From Pararoseomonas baculiformis (GTDB taxonomy: Bacteria > Pseudomonadota > Alphaproteobacteria > Acetobacterales > Acetobacteraceae): a stretch of DNA of 64,000 nt. Under the pieces are notes generated by a model that saw nothing but the letters and a program-made list of their open reading frames with translations, did not search any database and was not told where the DNA came from. The stretch covers positions 116,771 to 180,770 of the forward strand of contig NZ_JAGIZB010000011.1 of NCBI RefSeq assembly GCF_017813395.1, read 5' to 3'. Positions 29,315 through 36,971 of the stretch are shown here, in pieces (within the stretch, counting starts at the first letter, position 1; each line of letters opens with the position of its first letter). The translations under genes were made by a program, and so were the position numbers.

Positions 29315-29336
29315 GGCCGCCGCCCGGGCGCCGGCC
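29315..29336 (+). terminator. GC palindrome immediately after recO
   Basis: A 22-base near-perfect palindrome (one mismatch) starts at the first base after the recO stop. It would form a strong GC stem but has almost no loop and no T-run, so a role in termination or mRNA 3'-end protection is only suggested. Confidence 0.3.
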
Positions 29337-29403
29337 TGGCTGGCACGACAGGCGCGCACCCCAAAGGTGCTCAACGCCCTGGCGGGTCAGAGCACCGGTA
29401 ATA

Positions 29404-29484
29404 TTAGCCCTTATTGGCCTGTCTACGCTGAATCCGGAGGCGCTTGCGGGCGGTCTTTCGGCTGCGTTTGGTTCTGTTACGCAC
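29404..29484 (-). CDS. Possible 26-residue arginine-rich microprotein
   Basis: In the 283-base gap between recO and the PPC-repeat gene, a GTG-started frame encodes 26 residues beginning VRNRTKRSRKTARKRLRIQR, with about half Arg/Lys. Upstream on that strand is AAGGGA about 12 bases from the GTG. Codons here include AGA, AAA and CGT, which are rarer elsewhere in the window. It has no recognised family. It could be a leader peptide, a ribosome-associated microprotein, or chance. The rest of the gap shows nothing I can name. Confidence 0.25.
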   Translation of the reverse strand: MRNRTKRSRKTARKRLRIQRRQANKG

Positions 29485-29597
29485 GACGGCACATTCCCTT
29501 CGTGAACTGGAGCGTCGGACCCTAGCAAGCTGGCCTCCGGCTGCAAACGGACGGCGCGCCCCGCCGGGGGCACCGATACTGGGGCGCAACGGTTAGG

Positions 29598-31187
29598 CTA
29601 GGGCGCGGGCCGCACCAGAACCAGGTTGAACTCGCCGCCCGCACCCTCCAGCAGGCGGATGCGCAGGAAGGCGGGTCGCGGCGCCGGCGGGATCTCAAGC
29701 CGCGAGGCAAGGCCATCGGCGTCGTCGTTCTCGGCCAGTACCGTGCCGTTCTCGTCCAGCAGGGCCAGCTCGGTATCCACCTCGGGCGCCAGGCCGAAGG
29801 TCATGGCCAGGGCCGGCCTCCCGTCATGCGGCAGGGCGATGTAGCGGTCTTCCGCAGCATCCATGCGCAGCCGCAAGGCCTCGCCCAGGATGAGGGTGGG
29901 CCGGCGCCTGGCCTCCTCCAGCTCCGCGGCGGGGCCTGTCTCAGTCGTGGTCTGTTGCGCGCCCTGCACGACCAGCTCGAAGCTGCCGCGCCCGCCATCC
30001 AGCAGGCTGGCCCGGATGAAGGCTGCCCTTCCGGAGGCATCGGCGGTGCGGAGGCGTGAGGCGAGGCCGCCGCCGCCATCGTCATCCTCGAGCAGCACCT
30101 CCCCCTGGTCATCCAGCAGGGCCAGCACCGTATCGACATTCTCGCCGAGATCCCGCGTGGAGAGAGTCAGCGCCTGTCCCTCGGGCAGGGCGAACACGGC
30201 CTGCCGGCCGCGCCCGAGCTCGATGCGCAGGGTCTGCCCGGGGTTCAGCGGGCCGCGCGACCGGGCCTGCTCCAACGAGGTCGGGTAGTCTGGTTCGGGT
30301 GACGGGGCCTCGCGCTCCAGCACCACCTCAAAGCTTCCGGTGCCGCCATCCACCAGGCTGGCGCGCAGGGTCATCGGCCCGCTCCCCTGCATCAGCGGCA
30401 GGAGGGATGCGAGGCCTTCACCCCCATCATCGTTCCGGGCCACCACCTGCCCCGAGGCGTCGAGGAGGGCTAGTTCCGTATCCGCCCCGCGCGACAGCGC
30501 GCGCGTCGCCGCGATCAGGTCCGTCCGTTCCTCCGGCAGGGCGAAGAAGGCGTGCTGGCCCCGGCGCAGCCGCACGCGCACGGGCTGCCCCAGGGTGAGG
30601 GGCGGGCGCCCGGCCGCCGAAGCCTGGTCTGTCGCGAAATCCGGTGGTGGCAGGGGCTGTTCCCGCGTCAGCACCAGCTCGAACCGGCCGCCCTGGTTCT
30701 CCAGCGTGCCGGCACGGATCAGGCGCACGCCGTCGCCCGGCTGCGCCTCCAGGCGGGAGGCAAGCTCCTCCCCGCCGCCGTCATCATCCTCGGACAGCAC
30801 GTCACCCGCCTCGTCGAGCGTGGCCAGCACCGTGTCCGTGCCGCGGGCCAGCCGGCGGGTCTCCACCCTCCAGGCCTCACCGGCTTCCGGTGCGATGCGG
30901 AAAAAGGCCTGCTGTCCCCGCCGCAGCGTGACCTGGACCGGGCGGTCCGGCTGGAGCGGCGGCGCCTGGGCCGCATCGCCAGGGCTGAGTGCGACGCGGG
31001 AGGCCGGCGGACTGGCGGGTGAGGGGGCAGGGCTCTTCGGCGGCCCGGCCTGAACCGGCAGGAGCAGCCCGCTCGGAACGGGGTCGGCCGCCAGGGCCGG
31101 TGCCGCCGCGCCAACCGCCAGGACAAGGCCCAGCACATGGCCCGCCGGCCGCAGCCCCCGGCCCCTGGTCCATCCCTGCCGTGCCAT
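29598..31187 (-). CDS. Exported protein with four PPC-like repeats
   Basis: A 529-residue predicted secreted protein. A signal peptide (residues 1 to about 34, ending VGAAAPALAAD) and a Pro/Ala-rich spacer are followed by four copies of a domain of about 92 residues, at roughly 82-176, 201-292, 318-409 and 435-527. Each copy has an opening R-G-Q-x-A-F-F-type strand, a central D-T-x-L-A-L-L-D-x-x-G-x-V-L then an acidic turn (EDDDGG, NDDGG), L-A-S-R-L, and a closing F-E-L-V-L strand. This matches the bacterial pre-peptidase C-terminal (PPC) domain pattern. No peptidase or other catalytic domain is present. The start at 31187 has a GGAGG site. Confidence 0.75.
   Translation of the reverse strand: MARQGWTRGRGLRPAGHVLGLVLAVGAAAPALAADPVPSGLLLPVQAGPPKSPAPSPASPPASRVALSPGDAAQAPPLQPDRPVQVTLRRGQQAFFRIAPEAGEAWRVETRRLARGTDTVLATLDEAGDVLSEDDDGGGEELASRLEAQPGDGVRLIRAGTLENQGGRFELVLTREQPLPPPDFATDQASAAGRPPLTLGQPVRVRLRRGQHAFFALPEERTDLIAATRALSRGADTELALLDASGQVVARNDDGGEGLASLLPLMQGSGPMTLRASLVDGGTGSFEVVLEREAPSPEPDYPTSLEQARSRGPLNPGQTLRIELGRGRQAVFALPEGQALTLSTRDLGENVDTVLALLDDQGEVLLEDDDGGGGLASRLRTADASGRAAFIRASLLDGGRGSFELVVQGAQQTTTETGPAAELEEARRRPTLILGEALRLRMDAAEDRYIALPHDGRPALAMTFGLAPEVDTELALLDENGTVLAENDDADGLASRLEIPPAPRPAFLRIRLLEGAGGEFNLVLVRPAP
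29607..30944 (-). repeat. Four tandem protein-domain repeats (about 117-codon period)
   Basis: The coding region of the exported protein holds four diverged copies of one domain, seen best at protein level in the recurring D-T-x-L-A-L-L-D and acidic D-D-G-G turns. Spacing between equivalent Asp residues is close to 117 codons. DNA identity is too low for simple recombination. Confidence 0.7.
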
Positions 31188-31329
31188 CTGGCATCCTCCG
31201 TGACCGCCCGATCCTGCTAGACCCGGCGCCTCGTGCCCGTCCATCAACAGAGCCGTGCCCTGGCGCCGGCCCGTCCGGCCTGCTAGAACGGAAGAACCTG
31301 AACGAAGACAGAACACGGGGCCGCCCACC

Positions 31330-33564
31330 ATGCCCGACGACCTCAAGACGCTGCCGGAAGGCGGCCGGATCAACGAAACCCCGCTCGCCGGCGCCTTGTC
31401 CGAGCGGTACCTCGCCTATGCCATGTCCACCATCATGGCGCGCTCGCTGCCGGATGTGCGGGACGGGCTGAAGCCGGTCCATCGCCGCCTGCTCTGGGCG
31501 ATGCAGCAGCTGCGGCTGGACCCGGCAGGCGGCTTCAAGAAATGCGCCCGCGTCGTCGGCGACGTGATCGGCAAGTACCATCCGCATGGCGATGCCAGCG
31601 TCTATGAGGCGCTGGTGCGGCTCGCGCAGGACTTCGCCGCCCGCTACCCGCTGGTGGAGGGCCAGGGCAATTTCGGCAATATCGACGGCGATAACGCCGC
31701 GGCCATGCGCTACACCGAGGCGAAGCTCACCGAGGTCGCCAAGGCGCTGCTGGAGGGGATCGACGAGGATGCCGTCGATTTCCGCCCGACCTATGACGGC
31801 GAGGAGCAGGAGCCGGTCGTCCTCCCGGCCGCCTTTCCGAACCTGCTGGCCAATGGCGCGAACGGCATCGCCGTGGGCATGGCAACCTCCATCCCGCCCC
31901 ATAATGCGGGCGAGGTCTGCAGCGCCGCGCTGGAGCTGATCCGCAACCCGCATGCCACCACCGCCGAGCTGCTCGCGCATATGCCCGGCCCGGATTTTCC
32001 GACCGGCGGCGTGATGGTGGAGCCCGCGGACAGCATCCTGAACGCCTATGAGACCGGCCGCGGCGGGTTCCGCCTGCGCGCGCGCTGGGAGAAGGAGGCG
32101 CTGAAGAACGGCACCTGGCAGGTTGTCGTCACCGAGATCCCCTACCAGGTCCAGAAGTCCCGCCTGATCGAGCAGATCGCGGAGCTGCTGGAGGCGAAGA
32201 AGCTGCCCCTGCTGGCGGATGTGCGGGACGAGAGCACGGACAAGGTCCGCCTCGTCCTGGAGCCGAAGTCCCGCACCATCGAGCCGGCCATGCTGATGGA
32301 GAGCCTCTTCCGCGCGACCCCGCTGGAGACGCGCATCCCGCTCAACATGAACGTGCTGGATGCCGAACGCACGCCGCGGGTGATGGGGCTGCGGGAGGTG
32401 CTGCGCTCCTGGCTGGATCACCGGCAGGTGGTGCTGGTGCGCCGCTCCAACCATCGCCTTGCCGCGATCGAGCGGCGGCTGGAGATCCTCGACGGCTACC
32501 TCATCGTCTATCTCAACCTCGACGAGGTGATCCGCATCGTCCGTGAGGAGGACCACCCGAAGGAGGCCCTGATGCGGACCTTCGAGCTGACGGACAACCA
32601 GGCCGAGGCCGTCCTCAACATGCGGCTGCGGGCACTCCGCAAGCTGGAGGAGATGGAGATCCGCCGCGAGCACCAGCGCCTGACGAAGGAGCTGAAGGGG
32701 CTGCAGAAGCTGCTCTCCAGCGAGAAGGCGCAGTGGACCCGGATCGGCGAGGAGATCGAGGCCGCGCGGGACAAGTTCGGCTCTGGCGCGCTGGGCGACC
32801 GCCGCACGGTGCAGACCGAGGCCGCGGTGGTGACGTTCGACGAGAGCCAGTTCGTGGAGAAGGAGGCGATCACCGTCATCCTTTCCGAGAAGGGCTGGCT
32901 GCGCGCGCAGAAGGGGCATCTCGAGCCCACCGCCGAGCTGCGCTTCAAGGAAGGCGACAGCCTTGCCCTGATGCTCCATGCGGAGACGACGGACCGGATC
33001 GGCCTCATTGCCTCCAATGGCCGCGCCTACACGATCAAGGCCGATGCCGTGCCGCGTGGGCGCGGCGACGGCCAGCCGGTGCGGCTGATGGTGGAACTCG
33101 GGAATGAGGAGAACATCCTCACCGCCTTTGTGTGGAAGGAGGGGCTGAAATTCCTCGTCGCCTCCAGCGCGGGGCGCGGGTTCGTGGTGAAGAGCGAGGA
33201 TCTGCTAGCCGAGAAGCGCACGGGCAAGCAGGTGCTGGTGGTGGATGCGCCCGATACGCTCGCCGTCTGCGTGCCGGCCGAGGGCGACACGGTGGCGGTG
33301 ATCGGCGAGAACCGGAAGCTCCTCGTCTTCCCGATGGAGCAGGTGCCGGAGATGACGCGCGGCCGCGGCGTGGCGCTGCAGGGCTATCGCGATGGCGGGC
33401 TGTCCGACGTGAAGGTGTTCGATGCGCGCCGGGAAGGCCTGACCTGGCGCCTGGGCGACCGCACCCGGACCGAGACGGCGCTGGCTCCCTGGCGCGGCAA
33501 TCGCGGTGGCGCGGGCAAGATGCCGCCGAACGGCTTCCCGAAGTCGAACCGCTTCGACGGCTGA
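31330..33564 (+). CDS. parC: DNA topoisomerase IV subunit A
   Basis: A 744-residue subunit that cuts and rejoins DNA during chromosome decatenation. The N-terminal breakage domain has [42 protein letters not shown] (quinolone-determining region, residues 77-95) and the catalytic Tyr at Y128 in [11 protein letters not shown]. The C-terminal beta-propeller has degenerate repeats ([31 protein letters not shown]). It lacks the GyrA-box pattern, favouring ParC over GyrA, and length agrees. The position equivalent to E. coli ParC Ser80 is Ala89. ATG at 31330 gives the family start; the partner parE is not in the window. Confidence 0.94.
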   Translation: MPDDLKTLPEGGRINETPLAGALSERYLAYAMSTIMARSLPDVRDGLKPVHRRLLWAMQQLRLDPAGGFKKCARVVGDVIGKYHPHGDASVYEALVRLAQDFAARYPLVEGQGNFGNIDGDNAAAMRYTEAKLTEVAKALLEGIDEDAVDFRPTYDGEEQEPVVLPAAFPNLLANGANGIAVGMATSIPPHNAGEVCSAALELIRNPHATTAELLAHMPGPDFPTGGVMVEPADSILNAYETGRGGFRLRARWEKEALKNGTWQVVVTEIPYQVQKSRLIEQIAELLEAKKLPLLADVRDESTDKVRLVLEPKSRTIEPAMLMESLFRATPLETRIPLNMNVLDAERTPRVMGLREVLRSWLDHRQVVLVRRSNHRLAAIERRLEILDGYLIVYLNLDEVIRIVREEDHPKEALMRTFELTDNQAEAVLNMRLRALRKLEEMEIRREHQRLTKELKGLQKLLSSEKAQWTRIGEEIEAARDKFGSGALGDRRTVQTEAAVVTFDESQFVEKEAITVILSEKGWLRAQKGHLEPTAELRFKEGDSLALMLHAETTDRIGLIASNGRAYTIKADAVPRGRGDGQPVRLMVELGNEENILTAFVWKEGLKFLVASSAGRGFVVKSEDLLAEKRTGKQVLVVDAPDTLAVCVPAEGDTVAVIGENRKLLVFPMEQVPEMTRGRGVALQGYRDGGLSDVKVFDARREGLTWRLGDRTRTETALAPWRGNRGGAGKMPPNGFPKSNRFDG

Positions 33565-33576
33565 GGCGGCCTGCCC

Positions 33577-33611
33577 GGATATCCCGGCCCCGGCCTCCGG
33601 GCCGGATGTCC
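33577..33611. terminator. Stem-loop between convergent parC and bpt
   Basis: CCGGCCC (33584-33590) pairs with GGGCCGG (33599-33605). Past a one-base bulge the stem continues with GGATAT (33577-33582) against ATGTCC (33606-33611), for 13 pairs in total. It lies 13 bases after parC and about 75 bases from the bpt stop, so it could end transcripts from both sides. There is no T-run. Confidence 0.45.
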
Positions 33612-33685
33612 GGCAAGCCATCGGTCCCTCGCGGCAGGAGCGGGTGTTATCCGGCTCAGGCCGCGCGGTCCGGGTTCGGGCGGTG

Positions 33686-34450
33686 CTACACCGCGCTTTC
33701 CGGAACCAGCGCCGTGACTGGCGGCAGGCTGTCGCGCAGCGGGTGCCAGGCGCCGTTGGTCAGGATCTCGCTCGGCCTGAAGCCCGCCTTGTAGGCCATC
33801 TTGGCACTCTGCGGCACCCAGTAGCCAAGATAGACATAGGGCAGGCCCAGGGCGCGCGCCCGGTCCACCAGATGCAGGATGGAGAGGGTGCCGAGCGAGC
33901 GGCCCGCATGTTCGGGCTCGAAGAAGGAATAGACGGCGGAGAGCCCGTCCTTCAGCCAATCGGTCAGGCAGGCGCCGATCAGCCGGTCCGGCGCCTCGCG
34001 GAACTCGATCAGCATGGTGGTGATCGGCGTGTCCTCCACCATGGCGCGGTAGTCGTAGAAGCCCATGGCCGCCATGTCGCCGTCCCGGTGGCGGGCGCGC
34101 TGGTAGCGCTGGAACAGGGCGAATTGCTCGGCCGTGGCGCGCGCCGGCACCTCCTGCGCCACCACCTCCGCGTTGTTGCGCAGGATCCGCCGATGCGTCC
34201 GGCCCGGTGCGAAATCCTCCACCACGATGCGGATCGGGATGCAGGACTGGCATCCCGGGCAGACCGGCGCATAGGCGATGTTGTGGCTGCGCCGGAAGCC
34301 GGCACGGGAGAGGCGGTCATGCAGCGCCTCGCCCTCCGGCCCGGAGAGCTCGGTCACGACCTTCCGTTCCGTCCGCCCGGCCAGGTAAGGGCATGGCAAG
34401 GGAGCGGTGGTGTAGAAGAACTGCGGTCGGCGTTGGGCACGGTGCAGCAT
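33686..34450 (-). CDS. bpt: Aspartate/glutamate leucyltransferase (N-end rule)
   Basis: A 254-residue tRNA-protein transferase of the Bpt/ATE1 group, which adds Leu to N-terminal Asp or Glu so that ClpS-ClpAP degrades the protein. It has QFFYTTAPLPCPYLAGRTERKVVTEL, the RSHNIAYAPVCPGCQSCIPIRI block with the conserved Cys pairs, and the acetyltransferase-like half FYDYRAMVEDTPITTMLIEF, SILHLVDRARALGLPYVYLGYWV. The ATG at 34450 matches the usual family start; ATGs at 34489 and 34516 are open alternatives. The 106-base stretch upstream holds no gene. Confidence 0.92.
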   Translation of the reverse strand: MLHRAQRRPQFFYTTAPLPCPYLAGRTERKVVTELSGPEGEALHDRLSRAGFRRSHNIAYAPVCPGCQSCIPIRIVVEDFAPGRTHRRILRNNAEVVAQEVPARATAEQFALFQRYQRARHRDGDMAAMGFYDYRAMVEDTPITTMLIEFREAPDRLIGACLTDWLKDGLSAVYSFFEPEHAGRSLGTLSILHLVDRARALGLPYVYLGYWVPQSAKMAYKAGFRPSEILTNGAWHPLRDSLPPVTALVPESAV

Positions 34451-34556
34451 CAGGGCTCCATTTTCGGCGGAACGGGCCCTTTCGTCCATGGTCTCCGTGC
34501 AGGAGGGCCGCCCCATCGCCACAACGCAGGGCAGCGGCCCGCGGTGGCATGCTTCT

Positions 34557-36917
34557 TCAAGGGTCAAGCCGCAGCCGGGCTTTTGCGGGGGCCTGCGCCG
34601 GTAGCGCCTCCACCTTCCCCGCCGCCCAGCCGGCATTCCGGTCGCCCCAGTGGCGGGAGAAGGGGTTGCCGGACTGCCCCGTGGCGATCGCGGCCAGCAC
34701 CCCGTCGGGGGAGGCAAGGTCCATCACGATCCGCAGCCCCGGCCCATGGGCATGGCTGAAGTCGCGCGCCATGCCGCCGCGGTTCACGGTCTGCCCATCG
34801 CCGGGAGTGGGCGCCTCAATGCGGATCAGGTTCCCAAGCAGCGGGACGAAGCGAAGAAGCGGGTGTTCCAGCCGCACGCGATGCGCCTCTCCCCAGCGCC
34901 AGGCAGCGGGATCTGGCCCGAAGCCGGGAAGAAGCGAGGCCACGGCGGCCTCCAGCGCCCGCATCGCCATGGGGCCGCAGCCCTCCGGCCCGCACCAAGC
35001 GGCCCCTTCGGCCGTGCCGAGAAGCCGGATGAACTCGGGGCCGGCGGACCAGGCGCCCTCCGGCACCCCGCCGGCCTCCAGGGCGAGCCGCCCCATCTCG
35101 CGCATCCAGGCATTGAAGATCAGGGGCTGCGGCAGGCCCGGCTCCATGGCCCCGTTCCAGCCGATAAGGAGGTCGCGCGCTTCCCCGGCAAGGCCGGCCG
35201 GGCGGGGCGGGGAGAGAAGGAGCGGCAGCATCTCCTGCGCGAGCAGGCTGACAGAATCCGCCTGCATGGCCGCGAAGTCGCCGGGGCCGTGGCGCTCGCG
35301 CTGCCGAAGCAGGTCGCCGATCCGCCGGAAGCGCCAGTCCCCATACCAGTCGCGGCCGAGGAAAACCGGGCTGCCCAGGGGCTGGACGCGGTTGTTGGCG
35401 TTGGCGATCACGCCCGAAGGCGGCGCGACCACATGCGGCATGGCATCGAAGGGCACCCAGCCCGTCCAGTCATGCGAGCCATCCCAGCCCGGGGCGGGCA
35501 GGGTGCCGTCGCCCGCTGCACGAACGGGCGTGCGGCCGGTCAGGAACATGGCGATGCCGCCCGCCGCATCCGCCACCATCAGGTTCTGCGCGGGGCTTGA
35601 GATGAGCGCGGCGGCCGCCCGCGCCTCGGCGATGGAGCGGGCGCGGTTCAGGGCGAGGAGCCCCGCCGCCTGGGTGTCCCGCGGGGCGAGGTTCGCCATG
35701 GCGACCGCCAGCACCCGGTCCCCGGGCGGCTCCTCGTCCAGGTCGGAAATCACCGGGCCATGCCGTGTTTCGCGAACGCGCAGGACCTCATCGGGCCGGC
35801 CGCGCACCAGGATACGCTCATCGCGTGTCTCGAAGGGCCGGGGCCCCTCCGGCGTCTCATAGGTGTCGAGGCCGGAGAGGCGCTCGACGAAGACATCCTG
35901 CGTGTCGGAATGGGTGGTGGTGAAACCCCAGGCCAGCCGCTCGTTCCGCCCGATCACGACCAGCGGCACGCCCGGTGCCGTGGCGCCTGCCAGGAAGCGT
36001 CCGCCGGGCAGCTCGATTCGCGCGAGATACCAGAGGACCGGCGCCTGCAACGCAAGATGCGGGTCCGAGGCCAGCAGGGCGCCCCCGGTGGCGGAACGGG
36101 CGGGCACGACCGCCCAGGCATTCGAGGCTGAGGGCGGCAGGGGCGCATCCTCACCCCAGCGCGGGGTCGCGCCCAGCAGCGCGGCCAGTCGCCGGGGTTC
36201 GGGCAGGGCGGCGAGCTCGGCACGCCCGAGGCTGTCATCGGATGGCCAGAGCTGCTCCATCCTCTCGGGCGACAGCACCCGGGCCAGGCGGGCCCGCTCC
36301 GTCTCGATGCGCCAGTTCCCGGAGAGCCACAGGCCCATCACCTTGCCCCAGAGCAGGCTGTCCGAGGGGTGCCAGGGCTCCGGCTCGCCGAGCAGGATGA
36401 ACTCGGGGGCCACGAAGCGGCCGCGCGCCCGGATCCAGGCATTCACGCCGGCGGCATAGGCTTCCAGCATGTCGCGGGCATCCGCGGGCAGGGTGGCAAG
36501 GTCTGTCTCGGCCCGCTGGCGAAGGCCGAGGGTCCGGACGAAGCGGTCCAGGCGCAGGGTGGAGGCGCCGGCCAGCTCGCTCAGCCGCCCCGCGCCGCCG
36601 CGCCGGGTCATCTCCATCTGGAACATGCGGTCCCGCGCATGGATCACGCCCATGGCCATGGCCGCGTCCCGATCATTGGCGGCGCGGATGCGCGGGATGC
36701 CCCGGTCGTCAAACCCGATCTCCACCGGGGCGGAAAGCCCGGCGAGGCGAAGCGCCTCCTTCTCGCCCGGCAACGTCCACCACGCCGCCCCGGCCAGCAC
36801 GCCGAGCAGGAGGAGCGGCAGGGCGACGAGGAGAACCAGGGCCCGGCGCGCCCAGCGCCAGGCGCTGCGGCCGGGGGAGCGGCTGGCGGGACGGGCGCGG
36901 CGGGGAGTGACAGGCAT
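34557..36917 (-). CDS. Membrane-anchored penicillin-acylase-family Ntn hydrolase
   Basis: A 786-residue Ntn-hydrolase precursor. An N-terminal transmembrane anchor (ARRALVLLVALPLLLLGVLAGAAWW) precedes the alpha-chain region (GVIHARDRMFQMEMTRRGGAGRLSELAG), a processing linker and the beta chain, whose first residue should be S265 in SNAWAVVP after autocleavage. Then come LLASDPHLALQAPVLWY, GVIANANNRVQPLG and the Asn-containing oxyanion region. Family members cleave penicillins, cephalosporins or N-acyl homoserine lactones; the substrate cannot be told here. Start codon uncertain: 36917 has a favourable position, 36953 and 36926 are open. It lies downstream of a hybrid histidine kinase on the same strand with a 54-base gap. 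Confidence 0.88.
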   Translation of the reverse strand: MPVTPRRARPASRSPGRSAWRWARRALVLLVALPLLLLGVLAGAAWWTLPGEKEALRLAGLSAPVEIGFDDRGIPRIRAANDRDAAMAMGVIHARDRMFQMEMTRRGGAGRLSELAGASTLRLDRFVRTLGLRQRAETDLATLPADARDMLEAYAAGVNAWIRARGRFVAPEFILLGEPEPWHPSDSLLWGKVMGLWLSGNWRIETERARLARVLSPERMEQLWPSDDSLGRAELAALPEPRRLAALLGATPRWGEDAPLPPSASNAWAVVPARSATGGALLASDPHLALQAPVLWYLARIELPGGRFLAGATAPGVPLVVIGRNERLAWGFTTTHSDTQDVFVERLSGLDTYETPEGPRPFETRDERILVRGRPDEVLRVRETRHGPVISDLDEEPPGDRVLAVAMANLAPRDTQAAGLLALNRARSIAEARAAAALISSPAQNLMVADAAGGIAMFLTGRTPVRAAGDGTLPAPGWDGSHDWTGWVPFDAMPHVVAPPSGVIANANNRVQPLGSPVFLGRDWYGDWRFRRIGDLLRQRERHGPGDFAAMQADSVSLLAQEMLPLLLSPPRPAGLAGEARDLLIGWNGAMEPGLPQPLIFNAWMREMGRLALEAGGVPEGAWSAGPEFIRLLGTAEGAAWCGPEGCGPMAMRALEAAVASLLPGFGPDPAAWRWGEAHRVRLEHPLLRFVPLLGNLIRIEAPTPGDGQTVNRGGMARDFSHAHGPGLRIVMDLASPDGVLAAIATGQSGNPFSRHWGDRNAGWAAGKVEALPAQAPAKARLRLDP

Positions 36918-36971
36918 GCACACCATATGGCCCGGCCGGCTCATGCCGGCCAAGCGCCGGCGCGTGACAGC

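Noticed and set aside
29315..29597. tRNA or other structured RNA in the recO/PPC-repeat gap
   Set aside because: No T-loop consensus, CCA-proximal stem or cloverleaf could be assembled on either strand.
30056..30598. CRISPR-like or tandem DNA repeats in the PPC-repeat gene
   Set aside because: The similarity is at protein-domain level with a period near 350 bases and low DNA identity; there are no short identical repeats with spacers.
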